A stretch of DNA of 64,000 nt from Leptobrachium leishanense (GCA_009667805.1 CM019063.1:60558881-60622880), one strand, 5' to 3'. Shown: positions 11,659-23,859, numbered from the stretch's first letter. The notes: generated from the letters alone by a model not told the origin. Numbers and translations are program-made.

Positions 11659-12105
11659 GGCTGGTGTCAGACGAGCGTAGTGTTCACGTCCGTGATTGCG
11701 CCTAAAAGTACGTCCGTGATAGCATGACAGAAAGCCCATCGGAGCCTGACACATGAAGTACGTCCGCACTGAACTGCGGACGCACAACGGCCGAGACCCA
11801 CGGAAGCAAGGCAGGCAAGAACGTACAACCCCTAGAACGGCCGCACAAAGTGCGCTGCGTCCGCAACGTCTGCATAGCTTTGTGTGTGAGTGATGGAACG
11901 TGGTCAGACGGACTGCATTTATACGTCCTGCATTTTTCACAGACAAAATGGTTTTGCTTTTTATTTTATTTTCCCTCCTACATCCGTCAAAATATACGTC
12001 AGTGAATAAACGGACTCTGTGGCCACTACTGCATCTTCCGTACTGACGTACATCCGTGAGCACGGACGTACAGTCCGTAGAAATCACGCTCGTCTGACCC
12101 TAGCC
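11659..12105 (-). mobile_element. Harbinger-like MITE, type A
   Basis: Termini GGCTGGTGTCAGACGAGCG and CGCTCGTCTGACCCTAGCC. Flanks are TTA and TAA. The interior matches the interrupted copy at 2022-2921 best. Confidence 0.8.
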
Positions 12106-12131
12106 TAAGTCAAAACGAATAGACACTTTAA

Positions 12132-12580
12132 GGCTGCGGTCAGACGAGCGTAGTGTTCACGTCCGTGATTGCGCCTAAAAGTACGTCCGTGATAGCATGA
12201 CAGGAAGCCCATTGGAGCCTGACACATGAAGTACGTCCGCACTGAACTGCGGACGCATGACGGACGCTGCAAACGGACGCAGGTTAGGCAAGAACGTAAT
12301 ACTGCTAGAACGGACGTGCGGAGTGCGCCACGTCCACAACGTCTGCATAGCTTTGTGTGTGAGTGATGGAGCGAGGTCAGACGGACTGCATTTATACGTC
12401 CAGCATTTTTGACGGACAGAATGTTTTTTCATTGTAATTTATTTTTCCCTCTTACATCCGTCAAAAAATAACTTCAGTGAAAAAACGGACTGTGTGACCA
12501 CTACTGCGTCATCCGTACTGACGATGTCCGTACTGCACGGACGTACAGTCCGTAGAAATCACGCTCGTCTGACCCTAGCC
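12132..12580 (-). mobile_element. Harbinger-like MITE, type A
   Basis: Termini GGCTGCGGTCAGACGAGCG and CGCTCGTCTGACCCTAGCC with TAA on both sides (12129-12131, 12581-12583). It lies 26 bp from the previous copy. Confidence 0.85.
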
Positions 12581-12736
12581 TAAAACGAGGAGAACGGAGG
12601 TTCCGAAAACCACGAAAATTTCCGATATCACAAAAAAAAGTCCATACGAAAAACGAGCCGGAACAACCCGAAACGAAAATTTTAAAAACCCGAACGAACC
12701 GAGCCGAAACGAAAAAAAAATCCGTGCACATCCCTA
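12581..12736. mobile_element. Right terminus of a hAT-like element (TAGGGATGTGCACGG type)
   Basis: CGAAAC-rich subterminal sequence ending in GTGCACATCCCTA. The next 8 bp, TTGAGCAG (12737-12744), would be the target duplication. No matching left terminus is in the window, which fits a left end before position 1. Confidence 0.5.
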
Positions 12737-12982
12737 TTGAGCAGGGTCCTCTCTCCTATGTATGTATGTATATTTGTTATTCTGTCTCTGGAATTATACA
12801 GAATTTGTTAGCGATTCAAAAATCCCTGTAACTGTGTGCTAAACTCCTTTTTGAACATTGAACATTTTTACACATCATATTTAAACACTAGTTGAAGTCA
12901 TGTTTTATTGTTGAACCCAGACAAATTATAGATCATTATCTTTAGCAGACATACCACATTCAAAACGTATCACTATTACTTA
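12737..12982. other. AT-rich sequence without recognised feature
   Basis: No coding potential and no repeat family recognised apart from a short TATG tract near 12760. Confidence 0.6.
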
Positions 12983-13410
12983 GGCTGGGGTCAGACCAGC
13001 GCACTTTTAACGCGCGTGCAGGCGCACTTAATCACGGCCGCACTAGCAGCAAATGACGGCCAATGACGGCCAATATACGAAGTACGGTCGCACGAAAGTC
13101 CGGCCGCGCAACGCAAGTAGAAAACGAACGCATTTTTTCGAGAACGCTGAACCGCTAGTACGGACGTACTGAGTGCGCAGCTGCGGCATAGCGGCGTGTG
13201 TGCGTGATTAGGAGATGTCAGACATGGCTAATGTCCAGCCTACATAACGTCCAGACGCAAAAAGAGTTTTATTGACGATCCGAAAGAAATCACGCACGAA
13301 AAATGCGCATCGTATGACCGTTTTCGCGCATTCCGTGAAAAAATACGTCGATTCGTTCGGACGCACTTTTTTACGTTCGCGGGGAAACATGCTTTCGTTT
13401 GACCCTAGCC
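12983..13410. mobile_element. Harbinger-like MITE, type B
   Basis: Termini GGCTGGGGTCAGACCAGCGC and GTTTGACCCTAGCC, flanked by TTA on both sides (12980-12982, 13411-13413). The interior has the type B block with GGCCGCACTAGCAGC. Confidence 0.85.
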
Positions 13411-13610
13411 TTAGAGTATACATCATGACACATCAGAATGATATAACAAAGACTTTGTATTCTGTGTTTTAAATAAATGTTGTGATATAAAAAGATTCAA
13501 CAAAAATCTTTGGTAATGAAGGGGTTAATAGAAACCCCCCCCCCGCCCATTTTTTGCCACTGCTATACTTTTTATCCCGTTATAAGGTTTCCTATTTTTA
13601 ATACCTTTTC

Positions 13611-14640
13611 AACCCCTTCACTGCTGAGCCATTTCACGCCTCTGTGCTGAGCTCATTTTTACTGCTTTCGCTCATCATGTTTACACGCGATTTGAAGTCA
13701 CGTTTTATTATACGACCCAGACATATTATATATCGTTCTTTCCGGCAGACTCGGCAGATTCATAATATATAATTTATATGTATACGTCATGTCCTGCCTG
13801 TATATTATAACAAAAAATGCAATAAAAATCGAATTTTTAATCATCTACAGTGTGTAAAGTGCTTTTTTTCCCATTTTATCATCTGAGCCTTTGCAGTGCG
13901 CTTGATATAAAAATTAGAAATGGGGACTCATTAAATTTTTTTGGGGGGACTACGTGATTTTTAGCAAACGCACCCCATAGAAAAAAATCATTAGTGCAGC
14001 ATCACTGTTCACATTCTAATTGAAATGGGAACAATATTGCTGCATTAATAAAACAACACACGTTTTTATTTTAATTGTTTTTTTAATTATTTTTATTTAT
14101 ATATTTTTTTAACTTTTAACATGGTCATGTTTGGTATCATTCGAAAGGCCATGCTAAGGCCTTTCGAAAGATACCCTTCATGACCCCCTAATTCAAAGGA
14201 ACCCCCTATCTCCACCAGGGGATTTCCTTGGGAAATACCCGGGCAGCTAGGGGTTCCCTGGCTAACTGACGTCATCGCGCCATCCGCGATGACGTCCGGA
14301 AGCGAGGGGGGACCCGGAGGTGAAGCCGCCATCCAAGATGGTGGCCCCCTCCGGAGCTAGGCAGCGATGCGACGCCGGATGGCCTGGTGCCTGGTGCCTG
14401 AAGGGTTAAAGCCAGGCTTAAAAAGAGAGACTCTCCCCTTTTAAGCGATGCTTGGCTTTTAGCGGTGGTACCTCCCGATTGAGAGGGATCCGAAAGGATC
14501 TCTCCCTCCCTTTCAGGCAATCTCCTGGCATTGCCGGAGGTCGCCTGAAAATGTCATCGTCGCGCATAGCACGATGACATCATTGATATTGGGAGGGGCT
14601 TAAATTCAGCATCTGACTTCCCCGAATTGCGCTCGCTACA
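13611..14640. mobile_element. Multi-hairpin element fragment, AACCCCTTCACTGCTGAGCC family
   Basis: The left end AACCCCTTCACTGCTGAGCC resembles the terminus of the complete element at 28144-31349. 13790-14060 matches 2925-3160 in part. After it come CG-rich hairpins such as GACGTCATCGCG/CGCGATGACGTC and the GGCAGCTAGGGGTT module. The right boundary is uncertain. Confidence 0.5.
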
Positions 14641-14835
14641 GTGGACGAGCGGACATACGGAAAGCCTCCCCATCGAAATGTTACAACGCACGTTCAACAG
14701 GACTGCAAAGCTAACAAACTACGCTCAGCGATGTGGCCAGACAGGTGTCAGAGTGGAAGGAACATCCACTCTCACAGACGTTTCTTCCGCTCTTAAAAAC
14801 GCTCGTCTAAAACCGGCCTAAACATCACGAATGTT

Positions 14836-16380
14836 CCTGGGCTTTTGGTCATTTAACGCTGTGTGTTTCCTTGCAAAATATTCAATTAAGGTTATTCCCT
14901 TGTGTAAGGACTCTACAATTGATGGTGTATGATGCAGCTCTGTTCAAGCTTGAGCCTTTTATCATTTAATTAGTATTTACTGTGGCAAGCAAATTGTTAA
15001 TGTATTTGTGTATTATTGAAGCTCAATAATTATAGACCAAAATGTGCTGACTTATCCTCTTTAGGCTGGGGTCAGACGAGCGTGATTTCTACGGACTGTA
15101 CGTGCGTGCAGTACGGACATCGTCAGTACGGATGACGCAGTAGTGGTCACACAGTCCGTTTTTTCACTGAAGTTATTTTTGACGGATGTAGGAGGGAAAA
15201 ATAAATTACAATGAAAAAACATTCTGTCCGTCAAAAATGCTGGACGTATAAATGCAGTCCGTCTGACCATGCTCCATCACTCACACACAAAGCTATGCAG
15301 ACGTTGTGGACGTGGCGCACTCCGCACGTCCGTTCTAGCAGTATTACGTTCTTGCCTAACCTGCGTCCGTTTGCCGCGGCCGTTGTGCGTCCGCAGTTCA
15401 GTGCGGACGTACTTCATGTGTCAGGCTCCAATGGACTTTCTTTCGTGCTATCACGGACGTACTTTTAGGCGCAATCACGGACGTGAACACTACGCTCGTC
15501 TGACCCCAGCCTTAGGGGTTACAACCAATATTAAGGGGCCACCTGTTGTCCATTCCTCTTTGTGGCTACACTGTGCAGTGGTCTACAGCTTGGTCTAGTT
15601 AATCCACTATGGTTGCTTGCAACCAATGTCACTGGGTTATTAGTTACCTTACCCATCACTATACTCTGTTATGATTTACTGCCTATTCAAGCTAATAGAG
15701 TTTTTTGATGCTATGGATGGAGTTACTATCTTGAATGATGAATTTTGTAAATCTACATACAGAGTTATAATAATCAATTGTAAGCCCTTCTAAGGCCATA
15801 CAATACCTTATGCTGGCGATTTATATTTTGCAAGTTGAGTCATTTATATACGCCTCACATACTCCGAGATTTTGGATTTAGACATTTATGTCATTACTCA
15901 ATATTCCAATTGAATAATACTGGTGTTATCAACTATCACCATAGATCCTTTTGAGTCGCTATATGTGTTCCGTGATTTAAATCTAGACATTTGTCTCAAA
16001 CAAGTGAATACAATGTGGATTATTAACTTTAATATGGCGACTATATTGGTATATTTTATACTCAGAATCACCATTGGATGTAGGTTGTGAGTGCCCGTAT
16101 TATTGATCTAGCTTGCCATTAGACCATATACCATTATATATCATGTTTTTTATTATGTATGTTGGTGGTAAATGTTGTGTTTTGGGTTTTTGTTTGTGTT
16201 TTTTTTGAAATTACGATTTCCTATTAAAGGTTCATTAGGATCCCTGTGGGGGACCTTATACGGCTTACCTTACGGTACTTTTTTCTGAACTTTATCATTC
16301 AGATTCCCTTCCTTTTTCGTATATATTTGAGGGTTTAATCCCTATCCAAGTACCTATTGACCTAAATTTTTCTTTCTCCT
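14836..16380. mobile_element. Insertion of unknown type bounded by an 11-bp direct repeat
   Basis: TCACGAATGTT occurs exactly at 14825-14835 and 16381-16391, suggesting a target duplication. The interior, apart from the MITE at 15064-15511, is AT-rich with no open frame of note. Length and duplication size suit a truncated retroelement, but no poly-A tail or protein similarity is visible. Confidence 0.35.
15064..15511 (+). mobile_element. Harbinger-like MITE, type A
   Basis: Termini GGCTGGGGTCAGACGAGCG and CGCTCGTCTGACCCCAGCC. TTA flanks both sides (15061-15063, 15512-15514). It is close in sequence to 2337-2784. Confidence 0.9.
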
Positions 16381-16391
16381 TCACGAATGTT

Positions 16392-17039
16392 TAGCATGAA
16401 AACAACAGTACGTCTCTTGTGCTATATGGGGTAAAAGAAAAAAAAAATATATATATATAAAGGTATTCCTGGTATTCTTATACTCAGTACATATCAGTGT
16501 TCAAAATTAAACTGTGAAATATGTGTTTTATGTTATTTTTCTTTATTTTTTCCATAAAAAATAACTATATACGAATCTATATAGAACAATAATAAGCTCT
16601 TTCTGTCATTTACAGAACAGTACAGCATTTGAAATAAATAAAGAAACAGATAATCACAGGTGACCATGTCCACAGCAAAAAGTGGCAAAATTGCACTGGT
16701 CCTTAAAGGGCCACTACCATTTACAAACGCCGTAACTAGATTACATGTGCATTACAAATAAAACCACTTTATAAAACACACGCTGCTGTTTTTTTTCTTT
16801 GTCTAAAGTAATTGCATGTAAAAAGGAAATCTAAAATTAAGTGTTTTATCTCTGGGTTCCATATTCTGGATATTTCCCAAAATGCAACATTTAACTAAAG
16901 ATTGCTTTGTGACTCTTGTTTATTTACTCTACAATATTTACCAGATAATGAGGTAGAGGATGGAATGTGGAGATTAGGCTATTGTTGTCTAGGCTACTTG
17001 AGATAAGAGCGAGATAAGACAGAGAGCATAAAAAACTTT
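16392..17039. other. AT-rich sequence, no gene
   Basis: An AT dinucleotide tract lies at about 16447-16460. A short GGGCCACTACCATTTAC segment near 16710 looks repeat-like. Nothing coding is seen. Confidence 0.6.
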
Positions 17040-17775
17040 GGGCCCTATTACAATCTTTGCGCAAACGTCTGCTCCGGCGCAAAAATGCATTAACGCGAGG
17101 GGTAAAACCCTTTGCGCAGAACGTCGTATTACAAAGCCGGGCAATAAACGCGCGTAATAGTCTAACGCGAGTGAACCTGCGCAAACCCTTTGCGAGCGTA
17201 CTGTACTGCGTGCATCCTATACTTAACATTGTGAGCGCAAATGCATTTGTGCGCTGGTACGCGGATGTTATTACAATCTATGCGCGGTTTTTAACGCACA
17301 GCCTTTGCGCGCCTAATTTTAACAACTCCTAAAAGCTGGTGTTAATGGCAAATCTGAACGTCCTGGCCGAAACCAAATACACCAGCCCAAATAAAAATAC
17401 GCAGCAAAGTATAGTTACACATTCTACACATACAAACCAATAAAATGGAGAAGTTGTGTATGCTTTTATTATTGCTGCAGCATATATGCGCAGATTGACT
17501 TTGACAGGCGCAAAAACCTAACGTGAGATAATTGTGGTTCTTAATTCTGATTGGCTGAATCGCGTGAAAAAAACAGTCCGCACACTGATTTCTGCTTGCA
17601 ACGTTACTACGCAGCATTTGTGCGCGTCCGTTTTACGCGCGTTATTGCTCGACGGATAAAAAAATGCAAATGGATAGTAATTCCAGCGGTGATTTATGCG
17701 CGTTAACATTTAACGCTGGGCGCACAAATTCATGTGTTGATTGAGCGTTTTAACACATAGATTGTAATAGGGCCC
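17040..17775. mobile_element. GGGCCCTATTAC-type inverted-repeat element
   Basis: Termini GGGCCCTATTACAATCTTTG and GATTGTAATAGGGCCC are inverted. The interior is rich in GCGCAAA and TTTGCGC motifs and contains GATTGACTTTGACAGGCGC, shared with copies at 41694, 42666 and 47220. No transposase is present. The superfamily may be Harbinger, judged from TAA flanks of the 42666 copy. Confidence 0.75.
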
Positions 17776-18598
17776 TTCTAGTCTAGCTTGGTGATGTCCT
17801 TTGAATACATCCCACACAATACAATCATTGGCTGCCTGAGCCATAGACTCCATTATACGGCCAAAACCACAAAATGAGGACCAAGTGAGGTAAAAATATT
17901 GGCGGGCGCAGCAGTTTACAGCACTAAAGATCACAAAATGGATGCACCCAGTAACACATAAAGTAAAATATTTATTTAAAGGGACATGAGTGATTTGTTA
18001 GTCTGCCTTTAAAACATGCAAACCTGGAAGTGCTACCACGAGTATGTCAGAGGTTAGCGCTGCATTCCAGGGCAAGGTGCCAAGGTAGCACCTGTCCCGG
18101 AATCTCACAATAAAACAGGGACGCTAGGGGGAGATTTTCCCCATTAGCTTCCCAATTTCAGCACGAATTTGGGAAAAAGGCCCAAAGTGTGGGAACTCAC
18201 CAAGATTTCTATTCCCCCAATTTAGGAATTATCATCTCACACTTAACACAAACACACACTCACTCAGTCCTGATATATTTATGTATATATATATGTGGAT
18301 TTTACCAAAAATATATGATAAATTCTATATTTATTGTGCCTTAACAAGGAAAGGTATGATTGAACACCTGAATACAAGATTTATAGTGTAGGGGTCCTAA
18401 AGGAACTCCGTTCTCTCTGCAAAAATAGAAGAGGAACTACTTTCTCACGCGTTCCGCCTGGACTTGACCCCGTATTTCACATATGAACTAATTTTCATCT
18501 CAAATAAAATATTATTACTCTTCCTTGCACTCGTGTCTGGTGTTTGGGGAGAGCTCCCAGGGGCACTCCCTCAAGTTCTGGCTAAGGGCTGTGAAGAA
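17776..18598. other. Unassigned sequence, no gene
   Basis: An AATAAAATATTATTACTC stretch followed by CTTGCACTCG near 18505-18530 resembles the 3' part of an LTR, but I could not place LTR ends. The sequence resumes after the hAT-like insertion at 19353. Confidence 0.4.
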
Positions 18599-19352
18599 TA
18601 GTGATGGGCCGAACACCCCCATGTTCAGTTCGAATTCGAACACCCGAAAAAGAACACAATGTGAACACCATGCAAGTAAATAGGGCTCGAACATTCGAAA
18701 GTTAAGGTCCCTTCCAAGAGGGCATATATGCAAGATAGTGGCCATAAAAGGTGTATGGGGGTCCAGGTACTGCCCTGGGGGACAGGAAACAATGTGCGCT
18801 GAGCTCATTTTTACCGCTTTTGCTCATGTTTAAACGCGATTTGAAGCCATGGGAAATGTTTTATCACCAACGAGTGGGAAATGTTTGACCAACAAATACT
18901 GGGAAATGTTTGACCAATGACGAGTGGGAAATGTTTGACCAACAATGAGTGGGAAATGTTTGACCAACAATTACTAGGAAATGTTTGACCAACGAGTGGA
19001 AAATGTTTTACCATCACACAGGACAGGGTATACCTGAAATAGGCCAGACAATATACAAGGACACATTCTAACACAATGCCCTGCTGTTCGGTGTTTTCAT
19101 TCGGCAGGTTTATTCAGGAGAATCCCATAGCCTTCAATGTTAAAAATATTCCCGTTTTAACTCAATATCTAATAAACCGTTTATTATTATATTCTGCAGT
19201 AAAGAGTGTCTTTTTTTTACATTTGTTTAAGGATCTTTTAAGCATTTTTTGGAATTTTTGAAAACTTCACGAACTTTCGAACAGCCGATGTTCGAATCGA
19301 ACTTCGAACCGAATCAAACTTCGAACCGATTCGAACAGGCAGCCCATCCCTA
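18599..19352. mobile_element. hAT-like non-autonomous element, 754 bp
   Basis: Left end TAGTGATGGGCCGAAC and right end GGCAGCCCATCCCTA. The 8-bp flank GTGAAGAA is exact at 18591-18598 and 19353-19360. Subterminal sequence is rich in GTTCGAA/TTCGAAC. A 26-bp minisatellite lies inside. Confidence 0.85.
18850..19012 (-). repeat. 26-bp minisatellite, about 7 copies
   Basis: Copies of GGGAAATGTTTGACCAACAA with small length changes. Confidence 0.9.
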
Positions 19353-19559
19353 GTGAAGAAGGGAAAACTGCTGCAGATCTGCTTGACTGCAGATAGGGGA
19401 CAGATGCCGGAGACCAGTCAACCCCAGTTGCTGTTACACAGCCGATCTGCATATCAGCTCCAGCTATCTTAATACCATAGAATCAAAGGAAAATGTGGCA
19501 GAGTTGGCGCTTCAGATGCTCTGTTGGTGAAATATTTGTAGGATCTTGCTTCTGGGGTC

Positions 19560-19905
19560 TTCTGTAGCCCTTAAAAGCAGAAATCATATATGACGTAGCA
19601 CAGTTTGAAATAAAAGTGCAGGTATACCATAATTTATGCTACTCACGTTTCCTGGTGTCTCACAGCTCAGACACCAGATTTGAAGGCAGCCAGTGATATT
19701 ATCTAGGTGCACCGGATCACCTATCAGCCTCAGCCACCTCCTTGGTCGATGTGAAACAGTCAGGACCCAAATAGGTTAAAAACGTGGTTTTATTAAAACT
19801 TAATAATAAAATTATAAAATGTAAATTACCAGTACACCAATACGCGTTTTGACTAAATGTCTTCATCAGTTGGTGTGTCTCACAGAGCTAGGCTGCAATT
19901 AGCGA
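19560..19905 (-). mobile_element. Penelope-like terminal repeat relic
   Basis: Read on the minus strand, 19834-19876 has the layout of the hammerhead ribozymes that sit in Penelope terminal repeats. The surrounding AT-rich stretch is assumed to be the rest of that repeat. Boundaries are uncertain. Confidence 0.45.
19834..19876 (-). ncRNA. Degenerate hammerhead ribozyme motif
   Basis: On the minus strand: stem I ACACCAA/TTGGTGT, core CTGATGA, a short stem II GAC/GTC, then AAAACGCGTA where an active motif would have GAAA. The conserved G is changed, so activity is unlikely. Confidence 0.5.
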
Positions 19906-20296
19906 CCCGGTGCCTGAGGGGTTAAAGCCAGGCACCGCTTAAAAGGGGAGACTCTCCCCTTTTAAGTGGTTCCTGGCTTGTGGCGCTGCTCCTTCCCGAT
20001 CGGGAGGGAGAGGGATCCGAACGGATCCCCCCTTCCATCCAGGTGATCTCCCGGCATTGCCGGGGGGGGTCGCCTGGAAATGACATCATCGCGCATGGCA
20101 CGATGACGTCATTGACGTCGGGAGGGGCTTAACTTCAGCGTCTGAGAACGCTGAAGCCAGAACGCTGCGGGACCCCAGACAGAGAGGTGAGTATCTCCGC
20201 CGGTGCTCCCGCTTGCGGATGACGTGTGGGTCCTCCGCATATAGCAGGAGTCAATGAGGACTTGCCCCACACGTCATCCGCAGTGAAGGGGTTAAA
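19906..20296. repeat. CG-rich hairpin module
   Basis: Contains AGGGGAGACTCTCCCCTTTTAA, ATGACATCATCGCGCATGG and paired GACGTGTGGG/CCCACACGTC stems, closing in CAGTGAAGGGGTTAA. It is related to the modules at 14390-14620 and 30960-31350. Confidence 0.6.
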
Positions 20297-20750
20297 GGGA
20301 CAGATGGATAAGTCTTGCCCTGAAACATGTATTGTTTATATGCTGCAGCAGGGAAATTATTGTGGCTCTCCTGGCCTTCCTTTGGGATCTTATGCAGTGT
20401 AATTATTCTACATGCTGTCGGGTGGCATTTATCATGCAATGTCCATCAGCCTTAATTAATATATGTGTGCACATAAACATGGGTAATACGGCCACCTTGG
20501 AGGATTTCAATAATGCAGGGTGTAAGGGCTCTTGGCTGGATGTGTTCATACTTATACAAATTTGTGAGGGCAGGGGATAGGTATGGCCCGGCTCTTGGCA
20601 TTGGGAAAAAACTGTTCTATGCTGTACACAACTGCATTAGCGCTGAGTCTCAGACCAGGTCTTAGCAATTCCCTAGCGCACGCTAAATGACTTTAAACAC
20701 AGACTCCCGCGGAAGAGGCGATCTGTTAGTAGGTCGTCAGGCGCTAAGTT
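20297..20750. other. Low-information stretch with one dispersed repeat
   Basis: TTCTACATGCTGTCGGGTGG at about 20407 recurs in similar form at 63956-64000 at the window end. No gene is seen. Confidence 0.5.
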
Positions 20751-20753
20751 TTA

Positions 20754-21180
20754 GGCTAGGGTCAGATGAAAGCATTTTTCCCCGCGAACGTGAAAAAGTG
20801 CGTCCGAACGCATCGACGTATTTTTTCACGGAATGCGCAAAAACGGTCAGACGACGTGCATTTTCGGGCGTGATTTTGTACGGATCGTCAATAAAACTCT
20901 TTTTGCGTCTGGACGTTATGTAGGCTGGACATTAGCAGCGTCTGACATCTCCTAATCACGCAAACACGCCGCTATGCCGCAGCTGCGCACTCAGTACGTC
21001 AGTACTAGCGGGTCAGCGTTCTCAGAAAAATGCGTTCAAATTCCACTTGCGTTGCACGGCCGGACTTTTGTGCGGCCGTACATCATATATTGGCCGTCAT
21101 TGCCCGTCATCTGCTGCTAATGCGGCCGTAATTCTGTGCGCCAGAACGCACGTTAAAAGTGCGCTGGTCTGACCCCAGCC
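20754..21180. mobile_element. Harbinger-like MITE, type B
   Basis: Termini GGCTAGGGTCAGATGAAAGC and GGTCTGACCCCAGCC. TTA flanks both sides (20751-20753, 21181-21183). Nearly the same as 62966-63392. Confidence 0.9.
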
Positions 21181-21644
21181 TTAGCGACTCGCGGTAATTT
21201 TTCCTTTAGTGATGGCGTTTTAGCTCACACCAGGTGATAGGTAGGGATGAGCTGTTCGGGTTCGGATGGTTCGGAGTTCGCCCCGAACTTTGGCAGTTCG
21301 AAAGTTCGCGAACTTCGAACTTTTTGGGTGTGACCGGTTCGAGTTCGAAAAAAAAAAAGAAATTTTGAAAAAAGTATAGAAAATGCTTAAAAAAATACTA
21401 AAAAAAACTAGAAATTAAGAGACTCTTTACTGCAGAATATTATAAACAACGGTTTATTAGATATTGAATTAAAAACTAATGTGTATGTGGAAAGATTATG
21501 AACTCTAAATGACCTCTGTTCACAAACGGGCATAACACCAGGTGTTTTTAGTCTGGTAATCAATTTGATACATTGTACACTATACTGAGGGGGTGGGGTG
21601 GTGTTTGCTTCTGATTGAGATTTGAGAATTAATTTCCCTCCTTA

Positions 21645-22092
21645 GGCTAGGGTCAGACGAGCGTGATTTCTACGGACTATACGTCCGTGCAGTATGGACA
21701 TCGTCAGTACGGATGACGCAGTAGTGGTCACACAGTCCGTTTTTTCACTGAAGTTATTTTTGACGGATGTAGGAGGGAAAAATAAATTACAATGAAAAAA
21801 CATTCTGTCCGTCAAAAATGCTGGACGTATAAATGCAGTCCGTCTGACCATGCTCCATCACTCACACACAAAGCTATGTAGACGTTGTGGACGTGGCGCA
21901 CTCCGCACGTCCGTTCTAGCAGTATTACGTTCTTGCCTAACCTGCGTCCGTTTGCAGCGTCCGTCATGCGTCCGCAGTTCAGTGCGGACGTACTTCATGT
22001 GTCAGGCTCCAATGGACTTTCTTTCATGCTATCACGGACGTACTTTTAGGCGCAATCACGGACGTGAACACTACGCACGTCTGACCCCAGCC
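21645..22092 (+). mobile_element. Harbinger-like MITE, type A
   Basis: Termini GGCTAGGGTCAGACGAGCG and ACGTCTGACCCCAGCC. Flanks are TTA and TAA. It sits inside the hAT-like element. Confidence 0.85.
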
Positions 22093-22188
22093 TAAAACAT
22101 CCTAATATGCTGCATTTTTAACTGGTGTTTGAAAAAAATTCTAAACATCTAAAGCAATGATATTTTTCACCTCAGGATTAAACATTCA

Positions 22189-22969
22189 CAGGGTTATTAA
22201 GAGAGCGGTGAAAAGCAGGAGAATAACTGGAGAAGTGAAAATTCTAGGTCAAAATAGCCAAACCAGAAAAATTCTCCCATTTATCTCACTTTCCAAATCG
22301 GCTATTTGGTCTAGATTGTTCTCTTCTCTTGCCAGTTCTCCTGGCTTTCACCTCTCTCTCAGGGTTGTTCAGAGAAAGGTGAAAACCAGGAGAATGGCAG
22401 GAAAAGAGAACAATCTGGACCAAATAGCCGATTTGGAAAGTGAGATAAGGCTAGGGTCAGACTAACGCATTTTTCGCAGCGACCGTCAAAAAGTGCGTCC
22501 TAACGCATTGCCGTATTTTTTCACGGAATGAGCGAAAACGGTCATACGATGCGCATTTTTGTGCGTGATTTTTTACGGATCCAAACCAGGAAACTTTGGG
22601 TGTCTGGACTTTATGTTGGCCGGACATGAGCAGAGTCTGACGTCTCCAAATCACACACACACGCCGCTAGTGGACGCAGCGCACTCTGTACGTCCGTACT
22701 AGCGGATCTGCGTTCTCGAAAAAATGCGTTCATTTTCCACTTGCGTTGCGCAGCCGGACTTTCGTGTGACCGTACTTCGTATATTGGCCGTCATTGCCCG
22801 TCATTTGCTGCTAGTGCGGCCGTGATTAAGTGCGCCTAAACGCACGTTAAAAATTCGCTAGTCTGACCCTAGCCTAAATGGGAGAATTTTTCTGGTTTGG
22901 CTATTTTGACCTAGAATTTTCCATTCTCCAGTCATTCTCCTGCTCTTCACCGCTCTCTGAATAACCCTG
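22189..22969. mobile_element. CAGGGT-type element holding a type B MITE
   Basis: Begins CAGGGTTATTAAGAGAGCGG and ends CGCTCTCTGAATAACCCTG. A partial further copy follows to about 23105. The motif TCTAGGTCAAAATAGCC is repeated inside in both orientations. Confidence 0.65.
22449..22874. mobile_element. Harbinger-like MITE, type B
   Basis: Termini GGCTAGGGTCAGACTAACGC and GTCTGACCCTAGCC. TAA flanks both sides (22446-22448, 22875-22877). Confidence 0.88.
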
Positions 22970-23859
22970 ACAGGAGAATGAGTGAAGAGAAAATTCTAGG
23001 TCAAAATAGCCAAACCAGAAAAATTCTCCCATTTATCTCACTTTCCAAATCGGCTATTTGGTCTAGAATTTTCCATTCTCCAGTCATTCTCCTGCTTTTC
23101 ACTGCCAAAAAATCAGTAAACTTTTTCTGCGTGTCCGAAAATGTCTCCTCTTTTCAAACAGGCTGCCGCCCCAAGCAGTTGTTTATTGATAGATTAAAGG
23201 AAAAGCATTTACCGTCATTTGAAATGTCATTTTTGGGTTTTTACATATTTCTATACATCTTAGAAATCCGCCACTTCACGGGCAGGTTATGGGGACCTCC
23301 TAGGCACGATATTTGAAGGAAATTTTCGTTTATTTTTTTAACCCTTAATTCATGGAAAACTCACTGTCCCTTTTAAAAACGTTTTTTTTTTTACTTTTTG
23401 TCCTTGTTTCCTGTCCCCCAGGGCACTACCCGGACCCCCATACACCTTTTATGGCAAATATCTAGCATATATGCCCTCTTGGAGGGCACTCTAAAAACTG
23501 AATTTTCAGCCCCATTGACTTGTATTGAGTTTGAGTTCGGGTTCGTTTTCGGATACGAACATTTGGAAAGTTCGGGTTCGGCTCCGTACCGAACTCGGGA
23601 GTGTTCGGCTCATCCCTAGTGATAGGGCCAATAGTTTTAGTGTTATTATTTAGTGGCGAAAATTATTAGTGCCCCCCCAGTTTTGACTGTGGTATCTTGT
23701 GTGCCCCCCCTAAATATTCATGACTCCAACTAGTAGACCAGCCTTATCAATAAAAAAACACGCAGGATTTTCATAAGACTAATTGTGCAGCGGGACGAGG
23801 ATGGGGAGCCGGATCGCCTGATACCGACGATCGTCTAGCCGATGGAGGTGTTTTCCTCA

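Larger units (their letters stand above)
1..12736. mobile_element. Giant compound palindromic element, left end outside the window
   Basis: A 54-bp minisatellite runs in minus orientation at 1-1334 and in plus orientation at 6264-10259. The sequence between is an imperfect palindrome: 1336-1370 mirrors 6226-6268, 2925-3160 mirrors 5963-6197, and 3245-3735 mirrors 5340-5895, centred on a hairpin at 5195-5329. Outside the right array lie two copies of a 320-bp unit and then a terminus ending in GTGCACATCCCTA at 12736, typical of hAT-like ends in this window. Insertions account for most of the arm-length asymmetry. That all parts belong to one element is inferred; the left terminus is not visible. 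Confidence 0.55.
21242..23618. mobile_element. hAT-like element with exact 8-bp target duplication and nested insertions
   Basis: Left end TAGGGATGAGCTGTTCGGG, right end GTGTTCGGCTCATCCCTA. GTGATAGG flanks both sides (21234-21241, 23619-23626). No transposase remains. It holds a type A MITE, CAGGGT-type sequence and a type B MITE. The right 500 bp recur at 3985-4489. Confidence 0.88.

Noticed and set aside
17930..18600. LTR with polyadenylation signal
   Set aside because: No TG...CA ends or target duplication could be found, so left unassigned.
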